A DNA stretch of 7,998 bases from contig JAUUYI010000082.1 of the NCBI GenBank assembly GCA_030590525.1, forward strand, positions 1 to 7,998, read 5' to 3'. The stretch's first letter is position 1, and each line of letters opens with the position of its first letter. Source of the stretch: Sedimenticola sp. GTDB lineage: Bacteria > Pseudomonadota > Gammaproteobacteria > Chromatiales > Chromatiaceae. Below the pieces are notes generated by a model. The model searched no databases and was not told where the DNA came from. It worked only from the letters and a program-made list of their open reading frames with translations. Made by a program: the position numbers and the translations under genes. Below, piece by piece: positions 1 to 6,857 of this stretch.

Positions 1-330
1 CACCGAGAGCCCCTGCTGCCCCGCCGCCAGATTGCGCCGGTAGAAGGCATTGGACTCCTCGGCAGTGGAGAAACCGGCATACTGGCGTACGGTCCAGGGG
101 TGATTGGTGTACATGGTGGCCCGCGGACCACGCACGAACGGCGGAAAACCGGGCAGGCTGGCGCCGTGATTCAGGCCATCGAGATCCGCTGCCGTATAGA
201 GCGGCTTTATCCCGATCCCTTCCGGGGTCTCCCAGGAGAGCTCATCCAGCGGGCGCCCCCGCAACTCTTTCTCCGCCAGCGCCCGCCACTCATCCAGGGT
301 CGGCGGGGGAAATTCGGGCTTTTCAGTCAT
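1..330 (-). CDS. scpA: Methylmalonyl-CoA mutase large (catalytic) subunit, N-terminal part, cut by the left window edge
   Basis: This is the first 110 codons of a gene that continues beyond position 1. The product would convert (R)-methylmalonyl-CoA to succinyl-CoA using adenosylcobalamin in the cytoplasm. The visible part starts [20 protein letters not shown] and contains the family's very conserved N-terminal block: [20 protein letters not shown] at residues 61-80, then [19 protein letters not shown] (82-100) and [10 protein letters not shown] (101-110), which leads into the TIM-barrel domain. Tyr74, in the TMY motif, probably corresponds to the active-site tyrosine described in the Propionibacterium enzyme. 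The ATG at 328-330 is preceded by AAGGA with 8 bases between, so the start is well supported. It lies 72 bases downstream of prpE on the same strand and is probably co-transcribed. The B12-binding C-terminal domain lies outside the window, so a one-subunit or two-subunit form cannot be told apart. Confidence 0.93.
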   Translation of the reverse strand, partial: MTEKPEFPPPTLDEWRALAEKELRGRPLDELSWETPEGIGIKPLYTAADLDGLNHGASLPGFPPFVRGPRATMYTNHPWTVRQYAGFSTAEESNAFYRRNLAAGQQGLSV

Positions 331-347
331 CTATCGATTCCTTAAAG

Positions 348-400
348 GCAGGACCTTGGTCCTTGGTCCTTGGTCCTTGGTCCTTGGTCCTTGGTCCTGC
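348..400. repeat. Six tandem copies of the 7-mer CCTTGGT inside an 8-bp inverted repeat, between prpE and the mutase gene
   Basis: CCTTGGT occurs six times in perfect tandem at 354-395; on the transcribed (minus) strand it reads ACCAAGG. The array is bounded by GCAGGACC (348-355) and GGTCCTGC (393-400), which are exact reverse complements. Within each junction, GGACC and GGTCC can also pair locally. It fills most of the prpE-mutase gap and ends about 10 bases upstream of the mutase Shine-Dalgarno sequence. Uniform perfect copies suggest recent expansion by slippage. Copy number could change the RNA fold ahead of the mutase start; that is inference. Confidence 0.95.
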
Positions 401-402
401 TT

Positions 403-2307
403 TTATCCTAGGTCCTGTTTGTTACCATATCCAATCCGCCCCAGAGCCTCGCTTATCTCATCCAGGATGACCGGGTCATCGATGGTGGCTGGAACCCGGT
501 ACTCCGTCCCGTCGGCTATGTTCTTCATGGTTCCTCGAAGAATCTTACCCGAGCGGGTCTTTGGCAGACGTTCCACCACGGTTACTTTCTTGAACGAGGC
601 GACCGGGCCGATCTTCTCACGGACCAGGGCAACCAGCTCATTCAGCAATTCATCCCGGTTTCGATCCACCCCTGCCTTGAGCACTACCAAACCCACCGGC
701 AACTCACCCTTGAGCTGATCCGCTGCACCGATCACCGCACATTCGGCCACATCCGGGTGGGCGGAGAGTATCTCCTCCATCCCCCCGGTGGAGAGGCGGT
801 GACCGGCAACATTGATGATGTCGTCGATTCGGCTCATGATCCAGAGATACCCCTTGTCATCCTTGAAACCGGCATCGCCAGTGAGGTAGTAGCCCTCCTT
901 GGCACTCAGGTAGGACTCTACGAAGCGCCGATCGTTCTGCCACAGGGTGGGCAGGCAGCCTGGAGGCATCGGCAGTTTGATCATGATGCGTCCAATATCC
1001 GAGGGCGCCACCTGGTTGCCATCGTCATCCAGCACCTGCACATCGTAGCCGGGTACCGAAACGGTTGGGGAGCCCGGATTGACCGGCAGCTGTTCGATAC
1101 CAAGACAGTTGGCGGCGATGGCCCAGCCGGTCTCGGTCTGCCACCAGTGGTCGATCACCGGCACCTTGAGCTGGCTCTCCGCCCATCCCAGTGTGTCCGG
1201 GTCACAGCGCTCACCTGCCAGAAACAGGGCTTCGAACCGGGCAAGATCGTACTGATGCAGAAAAATGCCATCCGGGTCTTCCCGCTTGATGGCGCGGAAG
1301 GCGGTGGGAGCAGTGAACATCACCCGCACCCGGTGTTCGGCGATCACCCGCCAGAAAGCCCCCGGGTCAGGCGTACCCACCGGCTTGCCCTCAAACAGAA
1401 CGGTGGTACAACCGTGCAGCAGGGGCCCGTACACTATGTAGGAGTGGCCCACCACCCAGCCTACGTCAGATGCGGCCCAATAGACGTCACCCGGATCCAC
1501 GTTATAGATGTTCTTCATACTCCACTTCAGGGCCACCGCATGCCCACCATTGTCTCTCACCACCCCCTTGGGTTCGCCAGTGGTGCCCGAGGTATAGAGA
1601 ATATAGAGTAGATCGGTGGCGGCCACCGGAACACACGCTGCCGGTTCCACATCTGCGATGGCCTGCTCCCAGTCCAGATCGCGCCCCGGCTGTAACACAG
1701 CCCGGGCCTGAGGGCGCTGGACGATAATCGTCTTGTCCGGCTTGTGGCTGGAAAACTCGATCGCCTGATCCAGCAGCGGCTTATACTCGATCACTCGGGA
1801 GACCTCGATACCGCAGGAAGCCGAGACGATAACCTTAGGCTTGGCATCGTCGATGCGGGTGGCCAGCTCCTTTGCCGCAAAGCCCCCGAACACCACCGAG
1901 TGGATAGCACCGATACGGGCGCAGGCCAGCATGGCGATCACCGCCTCCGGGATCATCGGCATGTAGACGATCACCCGATCACCCTTGCCCACTCCCTGGG
2001 CAACGAGGGCGCCGGCGAATCGGGCCACTGCGTCTCGCAGTTCCAGATAACTGTAGCTGCGCCGGGTATCGGTTACCGGACTGTCATAGATCAATGCCGC
2101 CTGTTCCGCCCGCCCATTCTCCACATGCCGATCGAGGGCGTTGTAACAGGTATTCAATTCACCCCCGGCAAACCAGTGATAAAAAGGCTTGTTACTGGCA
2201 TCCAGCACCCGATCCCAGGGCCTGTACCAATCTATCCCCTCCGCGGCTTCGGCCCAGAAGCCTTCGGGATCCTCCATCGAACGTGCATAGGTTTCTTTAT
2301 AATTCAT
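403..2307 (-). CDS. prpE: Propionyl-CoA synthetase (propionate--CoA ligase), PrpE
   Basis: A 634-residue AMP-forming acyl-CoA synthetase, the usual length for PrpE. It activates propionate with ATP and CoA through a propionyl-adenylate in the cytoplasm. Adenylate-forming motifs appear in order: YTSGTTGEPKGV (238-249, P-loop), WWQTETG (388-394), YLTGD (474-478), RIDDIINVAGHRLS (493-506) and PKTRSGKILR (582-591). Lys588 is the catalytic lysine and, in this family, the residue inactivated by acetylation. The PrpE-type segments SMKNIYNV (263-270) and ASDVGWVVGHSYIVYGPLLH (279-298), with the N-terminal DPEGFWAEAAEGIDW, favour propionate over acetate synthetase. The ATG at 2305-2307 has GGGAAA 8 bases upstream, and the protein starts like other PrpE proteins. 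The methylmalonyl-CoA mutase gene follows on the same strand, which points to propionate use by the methylmalonyl-CoA route rather than the methylcitrate cycle. Substrate choice is inferred from similarity. Confidence 0.95.
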   Translation of the reverse strand: MNYKETYARSMEDPEGFWAEAAEGIDWYRPWDRVLDASNKPFYHWFAGGELNTCYNALDRHVENGRAEQAALIYDSPVTDTRRSYSYLELRDAVARFAGALVAQGVGKGDRVIVYMPMIPEAVIAMLACARIGAIHSVVFGGFAAKELATRIDDAKPKVIVSASCGIEVSRVIEYKPLLDQAIEFSSHKPDKTIIVQRPQARAVLQPGRDLDWEQAIADVEPAACVPVAATDLLYILYTSGTTGEPKGVVRDNGGHAVALKWSMKNIYNVDPGDVYWAASDVGWVVGHSYIVYGPLLHGCTTVLFEGKPVGTPDPGAFWRVIAEHRVRVMFTAPTAFRAIKREDPDGIFLHQYDLARFEALFLAGERCDPDTLGWAESQLKVPVIDHWWQTETGWAIAANCLGIEQLPVNPGSPTVSVPGYDVQVLDDDGNQVAPSDIGRIMIKLPMPPGCLPTLWQNDRRFVESYLSAKEGYYLTGDAGFKDDKGYLWIMSRIDDIINVAGHRLSTGGMEEILSAHPDVAECAVIGAADQLKGELPVGLVVLKAGVDRNRDELLNELVALVREKIGPVASFKKVTVVERLPKTRSGKILRGTMKNIADGTEYRVPATIDDPVILDEISEALGRIGYGNKQDLG

Positions 2308-2338
2308 CTTTTTTATTTCCCATGTTATCCCGAATCTT

Positions 2339-2521
2339 TCACAAATTGTGCTTGATCTCGCTCGTCTCTTGATTCCACAAGGAATATTTCCTCGGCAACT
2401 GCTCCATGCGTTGCTCTACCTCCTGCATCCATGCAGTCGTCAGTCGGTCGTAGTCACCGATACGCCGCTCCTTCGGAAATTTCCTTGTGAAACCAATATA
2501 CTGCGCGATATCGGCGCAAAT
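2339..2521 (-). pseudogene. Possible C-terminal gene remnant, 60 codons, function unknown
   Basis: Minus-strand reading between an in-frame TAA (2522-2524) and a TGA (2339-2341) gives 60 codons with a protein-like, charged composition. Segments include DIAQYIGFTRKFPKERRIGD, then DYDRLTTAWMQEVEQRMEQL, and the end SLWNQETSEIKHNL. It stops 31 bases before the prpE start, on the same strand. No good start exists: the only ATG (2426-2428, 29 codons left) has no ribosome binding site. I found no convincing continuation upstream in the other two frames. It may be the tail of a decayed gene, faintly like the C-terminus of some acyltransferases, or chance. I do not recognise the family. Confidence 0.3.
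2376..2489. repeat. Inverted pair of GGAA/TTCC dyads in the prpE-CBS divergent spacer
   Basis: CACAAGGAATATTTCC (2376-2391) and GGAAATTTCCTTGTG (2475-2489) are reverse complements apart from one extra base. Each copy also contains its own dyad: GGAAATTTCC is a perfect 10-bp palindrome, and GGAATATTTCC is nearly so. The centres are about 93 bases apart, upstream of prpE. They could be paired operator sites or arms of a long hairpin. The match is clear in sequence; any regulatory role is inference. The rest of the 382-base spacer (2308-2689) holds the possible remnant above and the TATAAT box below; I see nothing else in it. Confidence 0.4.
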
Positions 2522-2640
2522 TTATGAAATCTTCGGGTTAGTGCGCTCCGACCGGCTGGAATCACCGGAAATCTCTCAGGAAATATAGCCCCTGCGGGCA
2601 CGCTAATCCACTGGCCACTGCAGATACCTGGAAATTCGCC

Positions 2641-2646
2641 TATAAT
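2641..2646 (+). promoter_or_regulatory. Candidate -10 box (TATAAT) for the CBS-domain gene
   Basis: A perfect TATAAT lies 43 bases upstream of the CBS gene's ATG, in an AT-rich stretch within otherwise GC-rich DNA. At 16-18 bases upstream there is no good -35 match (CTGCAG and neighbours score poorly), so it may be weak or need an activator. A second -10-like sequence, GATAAT (2661-2666), also lacks a -35. Confidence 0.4.
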
Positions 2647-2689
2647 CGGGTCATCTTATAGATAATATTTATGGAGGAGAAAATAACAG

Positions 2690-3118
2690 ATGAATCTACA
2701 GGAACTTCTGGATCGCAAGCAGTCCACCCTGATTTTTGTCAACGCCTCGGACGGGTTGCTGGATGGCATCACCAAGATGTGCGACCACAAGGTGGGCTCT
2801 CTGCTGGTGCAGTCCGACGATGGAGAACTGATGGGCATCCTCACAGAGAGAGACATCCTGCGCTTCTGCTCTGAGCGGCCCGGCGAATTGACCCAGGCCC
2901 GGATAGACGGGGTAATGACCCATGACATGATAGTTGCGCCACCAGACCTCTCGACCGATGAGGCGATGACCCTCATGACCGAGCGACGCTTCCGGCATCT
3001 GCCTGTCATCGAGGGAGGGGTAGCGACCGGTATGATCTCCATCGGCGACCTGATGAAGGCCAAGCTGAACGATGTCTCGGTGGAGGTCAAATACCTGCGG
3101 GATTACATCAGCGCCTGA
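2690..3118 (+). CDS. Small two-CBS-domain protein (putative nucleotide-responsive regulator)
   Basis: A 142-residue cytoplasmic protein made of a single pair of CBS motifs (a Bateman module) with no attached effector domain. CBS1 covers about residues 1-63 and includes HKVGSLLV (33-40) and GILTERDI (49-56). CBS2 covers about 75-130 and includes VMTHDMIVAPPDLSTDEA (75-92), RRFRHLPVIEGG (99-110) and GMISIGDLM (114-122). The LTERD and SIGD ends match the G-h-h-[ST]-x-x-[DN] adenine-nucleotide site of the family. Stand-alone CBS pairs often bind AMP, ATP or related ligands and regulate partner proteins; the partner here is unknown. The start is well fixed: GGAGGAG (2673-2679) lies 10 bases before the ATG. 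It appears to be a single-gene unit, divergent from prpE. A longer reading on the opposite strand (2656-3090) is only a shadow. Confidence 0.9.
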   Translation: MNLQELLDRKQSTLIFVNASDGLLDGITKMCDHKVGSLLVQSDDGELMGILTERDILRFCSERPGELTQARIDGVMTHDMIVAPPDLSTDEAMTLMTERRFRHLPVIEGGVATGMISIGDLMKAKLNDVSVEVKYLRDYISA

Positions 3119-3192
3119 GTTTCTGAGCGGGCACTGCAGCAGGCAGTATGGGATCATGGAGAGCTCAAACAAGGTTCCCTCAACATATCATC

Positions 3193-3298
3193 CTGAATAC
3201 AGAAGACAGAATTCAGTATTCAGAACGAAAAACAGGGGGGGTGCCTTTCTGAAGTTGGAACAATCCCATTCTGACTTCTGAATACTGCCTCCTGATTT
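3193..3298. repeat. Two opposed blocks of degenerate 7-base repeats with 12-bp perfect inverted arms
   Basis: Block A (3196-3223, plus strand) reads as four 7-base units ending in CAG: AATACAG, AAGACAG, AATTCAG, TATTCAG. Block B (3271-3298) reads as four units starting with CTG: CTGACTT, CTGAATA, CTGCCTC, CTGATTT. Block A reverse-complemented is the same CTGxxTx family, so the blocks face each other. Within them CAGTATTCAGAA (3214-3225) and TTCTGAATACTG (3276-3287) are exact reverse complements, 50 bases apart. CTGAATAC (3193-3200) and GTATTCAG (3216-3223) form a second, smaller hairpin. The array fills about half of the 222-base gap between the CBS gene and endA. There is no T-run after the arms, so it is not a standard terminator. 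Confidence 0.8.
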
Positions 3299-3340
3299 GC
3301 GCTAAACTCCGTATTTTTCTGTCGCAATGGAGTCTCCACC

Positions 3341-4009
3341 ATGCGCCGCGTCTGCTTGTCACTGGCCGCGCCCGGCCTGTACCTGTTACTGCTGCTGCCG
3401 ACCACCACCCCGGCCGAAGGCCAGCATACTTTCGACAACTATACTGATGCCCGAAAGGTGTTCTGGAAGCAGATCTACCCGGAGGGTGGCCGTACCCTTT
3501 ACTGCAACAAGCCCTTTGGTGGGGGCTGGCACCGCTCCATAAACGTGGAGCACGTCTATCCCATGGCATGGGTGATGAAGAGCGAAGGGTGCCGCAAACG
3601 GGAGCAGTGCAGGGCTTCCAGCCCCCGGTTCAACCAGATCGAGGCGGACATGCATAATCTCTATCCTGCCCGGAAGGATATCAACAAGGCCCGCAGCAGT
3701 TTTCCCTTTGCCATGATACCGGGGGAGGGGCGTTCATTCGGCAGCTGCGACTTCGAACTCGATAAGCGCTACCGCAGGGCTGAGCCGAGGCCGGCGGCCC
3801 GCGGAAATATCGCCCGCTCCATGTTCCACATGCAACAGAGTTATGGTCTGAAGATCTTCCGACGTCAGGGGGATATGCTGAAACGCTGGAACCGGGATGA
3901 CCCGCCAGATGCCGAAGAACGCCGGCGTAATGATGCCATCGCCCGGGTCCAGGGTACCCGCAACCGCTTTATCGATAATCCGAAGAGAGCGGACAAGCTC
4001 AGATTTTAG
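3341..4009 (+). CDS. endA: Secreted endonuclease I (EndA/Vvn-family deoxyribonuclease)
   Basis: A 222-residue nuclease of the Endonuclease_1 (PF04231) type, close to the usual length. It cuts DNA, and sometimes RNA, in the periplasm or outside the cell. The N-terminus is a signal peptide: MRRVCLSLAAPGLYLLLLLP, with likely cleavage near Ala25. The catalytic region INVEHVYPMAWV (67-78) holds Glu70-His71, matching the metal ligand and general base of the beta-beta-alpha-metal fold. ADMHNLYPARKDINKARS (102-119) supplies Asn106, the second metal ligand. The family features GSCDFEL (134-140), AARGNIARSMFHM (152-164), RRRNDAIARVQGTRN (194-208) and RFIDNP (209-214) follow. Mature cysteines at 55, 84, 90 and 136 suggest disulfides, which in known members form only after export. 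The ATG has TGGAG 8 bases upstream. No clear promoter is seen. The stop overlaps the stop of the opposing gene by four bases. A role in DNA-derived nutrient uptake or limiting uptake of foreign DNA is possible but not shown. Confidence 0.93.
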   Translation: MRRVCLSLAAPGLYLLLLLPTTTPAEGQHTFDNYTDARKVFWKQIYPEGGRTLYCNKPFGGGWHRSINVEHVYPMAWVMKSEGCRKREQCRASSPRFNQIEADMHNLYPARKDINKARSSFPFAMIPGEGRSFGSCDFELDKRYRRAEPRPAARGNIARSMFHMQQSYGLKIFRRQGDMLKRWNRDDPPDAEERRRNDAIARVQGTRNRFIDNPKRADKLRF

Positions 4010-4623
4010 GGCCTCGCCCTAAGCTGCTGCAGCACCACCTCGGGATCGGTATAAGAGTAATCCAGCAGCCGGTATGCACCGGCCCGCTCCAGCACCAGGC
4101 TGGGGAACCCCCGGGCACCCATCCGGAGCCCCTGGCGTATCTCCTGCTCCAGGGCCCGTTGTACCGGGGCTGAATGCTGCTCCGCCCGGAAGCGCTCTCC
4201 TTCCAACCCGATCTCGTCCGCCAGCTGTCCCAGTGTCTCGGGCTCTGAAGGATTCCTGGCCTGCAGGTAGTAGGCCTGCTGTATCGCCAGGATCATCGGC
4301 TCTTCGAAGCTGCGGCCAAGGCGCTTTGCAGCAATCACCGCCCGACAGGCGGGATAGGTGGCCCGTCTCGGGCTACACTCTTCCCAGAAATCGAAATTGA
4401 AACGGGTACCCGGCACCTGCCGCTCGATCTGACGCCAGAAACCGCTGATCTGCCGTTTCATCTCCAGTGGCATCGGCTGCTCGGTATCGGGCGCCAGACC
4501 ACCCAGCAGCCGGCGCGAAACCAGGCCCCGGGGCAGATTGCGCTCTATCTCCTCCCACACCGGCCGGAACGCCCAGCACCAGCTGCACATGGGATCGTGA
4601 ATGTAGTAGAGGATAGATGTCAT
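4006..4623 (-). CDS. DsbA-family thioredoxin-fold protein, cytoplasmic, CSWC active site
   Basis: A 205-residue protein of the DsbA/FrnE-like group (COG3531-type, 'predicted protein-disulfide isomerase'). The first strand leads straight into the redox motif DPMCSWCWAFRPVW (10-23), with Cys13 and Cys16. The cis-proline loop is RGFPSLVLE (171-179, Pro174), and the helical insert lies between. There is no signal peptide, so it should act in the cytoplasm, unlike classical DsbA. Extra cysteines are at 83 and 93. The ATG at 4621-4623 overlaps the TGA of the kinase gene as ATGA, a typical translational-coupling joint, with AGGG a few bases upstream. It is therefore the last gene of the binding-protein/kinase operon, perhaps acting on redox state or on a ligand related to the sensed signal; that link is inferred from position only. 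Its TAA overlaps the opposing endA stop. Substrate unknown. Confidence 0.88.
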   Translation of the reverse strand: MTSILYYIHDPMCSWCWAFRPVWEEIERNLPRGLVSRRLLGGLAPDTEQPMPLEMKRQISGFWRQIERQVPGTRFNFDFWEECSPRRATYPACRAVIAAKRLGRSFEEPMILAIQQAYYLQARNPSEPETLGQLADEIGLEGERFRAEQHSAPVQRALEQEIRQGLRMGARGFPSLVLERAGAYRLLDYSYTDPEVVLQQLRARP

Positions 4624-6857
4624 GGCCGCCCTATCCCCACCAGCGGCAGACAGACGATAAAGCGGCTCCCCCGCCCAGGCTCCGATTCCACCATCAGGGT
4701 ACCGCCATGGTTTTCATGGATGATGAAGTAGGATACCGACAACCCCAGGCCGGTACCAATCCCCACCTTCTTGGTGGTAAAAAAGGGCTCGAATACATGT
4801 CGCCGCACCGCTTCCGGCATGCCCGGACCATTGTCCTCTATCTCCACCTGCACCCACTCTCCCTCCTGACGGGTGCGCAGGGTGAGGTGGGGATCATCTG
4901 GTGGATCAGCCTGTTCCAGCGCCGCCTGGGCACCATTCTTCAGCAGATTCAGGAATACCTGCTGGATCTTACCCGCATCACAGATTACCGAAGGCAGATC
5001 CGGCGCATAGTCCCGCCGGATAACGACTTGGCGAATATCATAGTGCGTCCTCAGATCATAGTCACTGGCAGCCAGCTCCACACTCTTCTCGAGCAACTCG
5101 TTGAGATCTACTGCAACGAAAGCGGAACTACTGTTACGGCTGAAACTCAGCATGTTGGTAACGATCCGTGCCGCCCGTTGTCCCGACTCCTCCACCGCAC
5201 TCAGCAGCCGGGGGAGATCCCGTTTGCGCAGGTAGCAATCGACCTGCTCCATGGAGACCCCGCACGCCCGTGCCTGCTCGCGGTTGCGCTCCAATTCCAG
5301 TCCCATCCGATTGCGAATCACCTGGGTATTCTGCAGTATCCCGGCCAGCGGGTTGTTGATCTCGTGGGCCATGCCTGCTGCCAGACCAGCCACCGTCAAC
5401 ATCTTCTCCGACTGAATCATCATCTCCTCGATACGGACCTGATCGGTCACGTCATCGATTCGGATTACGACCCCCTTCACCCCATCGGTCACCAGGGGGT
5501 AAATGGTGATATCCGAGTAGTGCACATCACCATCACGACTCTCATCCACCTTGGACTCGAGCAACGGCGCATGCTCCCGTATCGCCCGCCGCACCTTGTC
5601 CAGCGATGCCTCCATCCGGGGGAAAACCTCCGCCAGGGGGCGCCCCATCGCCCGGTTCGCATCGACCCCGCTGATCTTCTCCGCCTCCTGATTCCATTGG
5701 GTCACCTGCAACGCCGAATCCACCCCGATCAACACCGATGGCATGGAGTTGATGATATTGCTCAGATAACTCTGCAGCTGCCGCAGCTTCTGTTCCGCCT
5801 GCTCCCGGGAATAGCGATCCCGTTTCAGCGCCTTCACCATGGCATCGAACCGTTGAGCCAGATCATCCAGCTCATCGGAGATCAGGTGGGGTATCCGGCC
5901 GATGGTGAAATCCAGGTCTCCCTGTCCAACGCGTCGGGTCCCCTGCTCCAGCTGCTCCAACGGCCGGGTGATCTTTCTCGACAACAGCACCGCCATCACC
6001 AGCAATAACAGCATTGCCCCGCCCAATGCGACAATAACTCTCCGGGTCAGTTCCCGGGAGGGGGCATAGGCTTGTTCCAGCGGCACCTCCTCGACCACGA
6101 ACAGGGGTAACCCGGGGACCTGCATCCCCACCCCGAGAACCCGCCTGCCATCCAGGCCCGGGTACTCTGCAGTGGCAAACCCGGCGCCCTCCTTCAATGC
6201 CTGAACCACTGGCTGGGTCGAGAGATCCAGGCTGCTGAGCACATGATTGATATTGGCGTGCGATACCACTCGCCCCTGGTCGCTGACGATATAGCGATCA
6301 CCGGCACTGCCTCCCACAGCCGGCAATTCTGAAAACAACCCCTTGAGGCCAATCTCGGCGTGCAGTGTCCCGATACGTTTTCCCGACACCAGCTCCATCA
6401 CCGGAAAATGCACCCGCAACTGGGGTTCCAGGTGCCACTGTACGAAAGAGATGCGGAACTCACCCCCATCGTAAAAATCGACCGGTTGCATCTGACTCCC
6501 CCGCGCTTTGAATCCATAGCGAAACAGTGCAGTGACGACCCGGTCGTCGAGATCGGTGACCGTCAGTCGCAACAGTTCCGGGTAACGGTCATGGGCCCGC
6601 TGCAACAATGCCTGATCCGCCTCCGTCACATGCAGATACCGTTGCAGGAACTGCAGGCCTTCGATTATCGATCCAACCTTGAGCGCCAATCGATCACCCA
6701 CCCTCTGCGCACGCGCCTGCGCCAGTGCCTGGGTGGTGTCATGCTGATAGCGCTCCAATTGCCGGGACAAGAGGTAAGCCCCTGTGGCCATTGGCAGCAG
6801 CCCCACCAGTAGAAAACCGAGCAATACTTTATGGGCCAGTCGGAGACGTATATTCAT
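4620..6857 (-). CDS. Membrane sensor histidine kinase: Cache - HAMP - PAS - HisKA - HATPase
   Basis: A 745-residue two-component sensor kinase. Transmembrane helix 1 spans about residues 10-30. A periplasmic region of about 240 residues (31-270) looks like a double Cache sensor; its membrane-proximal part has the typical RYIVSDQGRVVSHANI (188-203). Transmembrane helix 2 is about 273-293, then HAMP (about 294-348, KITRPLEQLEQG), a short coiled stretch, and a PAS domain (about 363-475, from IINSMPSVLIGVD). The H-box AHEINNPL (497-504) has His498 as phospho-acceptor. ATP-binding boxes follow: N-box NLLKNGAQA (637-645), G1 DNGPGM (675-680), F-box FEPFFTTK (689-696) and G2 GTGLGLS (701-707). The dimerisation hairpin carries an extra helical stretch (about 520-548, ending DCYLRKRDLPR), known in some related kinases. 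The ATG directly follows the TGA of the upstream binding-protein gene (TGA|ATG), so translation is probably coupled. No response regulator is seen in the window. The ligand is unknown. Confidence 0.93.
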   Translation of the reverse strand: MNIRLRLAHKVLLGFLLVGLLPMATGAYLLSRQLERYQHDTTQALAQARAQRVGDRLALKVGSIIEGLQFLQRYLHVTEADQALLQRAHDRYPELLRLTVTDLDDRVVTALFRYGFKARGSQMQPVDFYDGGEFRISFVQWHLEPQLRVHFPVMELVSGKRIGTLHAEIGLKGLFSELPAVGGSAGDRYIVSDQGRVVSHANINHVLSSLDLSTQPVVQALKEGAGFATAEYPGLDGRRVLGVGMQVPGLPLFVVEEVPLEQAYAPSRELTRRVIVALGGAMLLLLVMAVLLSRKITRPLEQLEQGTRRVGQGDLDFTIGRIPHLISDELDDLAQRFDAMVKALKRDRYSREQAEQKLRQLQSYLSNIINSMPSVLIGVDSALQVTQWNQEAEKISGVDANRAMGRPLAEVFPRMEASLDKVRRAIREHAPLLESKVDESRDGDVHYSDITIYPLVTDGVKGVVIRIDDVTDQVRIEEMMIQSEKMLTVAGLAAGMAHEINNPLAGILQNTQVIRNRMGLELERNREQARACGVSMEQVDCYLRKRDLPRLLSAVEESGQRAARIVTNMLSFSRNSSSAFVAVDLNELLEKSVELAASDYDLRTHYDIRQVVIRRDYAPDLPSVICDAGKIQQVFLNLLKNGAQAALEQADPPDDPHLTLRTRQEGEWVQVEIEDNGPGMPEAVRRHVFEPFFTTKKVGIGTGLGLSVSYFIIHENHGGTLMVESEPGRGSRFIVCLPLVGIGRP

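Noticed and set aside
348..400. CRISPR array
   Set aside because: The units are 7 bases with no spacers, and no cas gene is present.
348..404. Array arms followed by TTTTA (plus strand) as a rho-independent terminator
   Set aside because: The T-run is on the plus strand, where no gene ends nearby, and the loop would be 37 bases. The genes here are transcribed on the minus strand.
356..718. Plus-strand reading that starts inside the 7-base repeat (MVLGPWSLVLGPWS)
   Set aside because: The start is a translation of the CCTTGGT array and the rest is antisense to the PrpE C-terminus.
757..1611. Plus-strand reading of 284 codons opposite prpE
   Set aside because: Antisense to the conserved core of PrpE, with no domain and no ribosome binding site that stands out.
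2581..2620. Possible sigma-54 type promoter (TGGC...GC) on the minus strand upstream of prpE
   Set aside because: The spacing between the GG and GC elements is 11 rather than 10 bases, and the surrounding match is poor.
3133..3147. ACTGC/GCAGT hairpin after the CBS gene as a terminator
   Set aside because: Only a 5-bp stem and no following T-run.
4617..6008. Long plus-strand reading of 463 codons opposite the histidine kinase
   Set aside because: It is antisense to a kinase with all catalytic motifs intact. The translation is rich in His, Gln, Leu and Arg with no recognisable domain, as expected of a shadow frame in GC-rich DNA.
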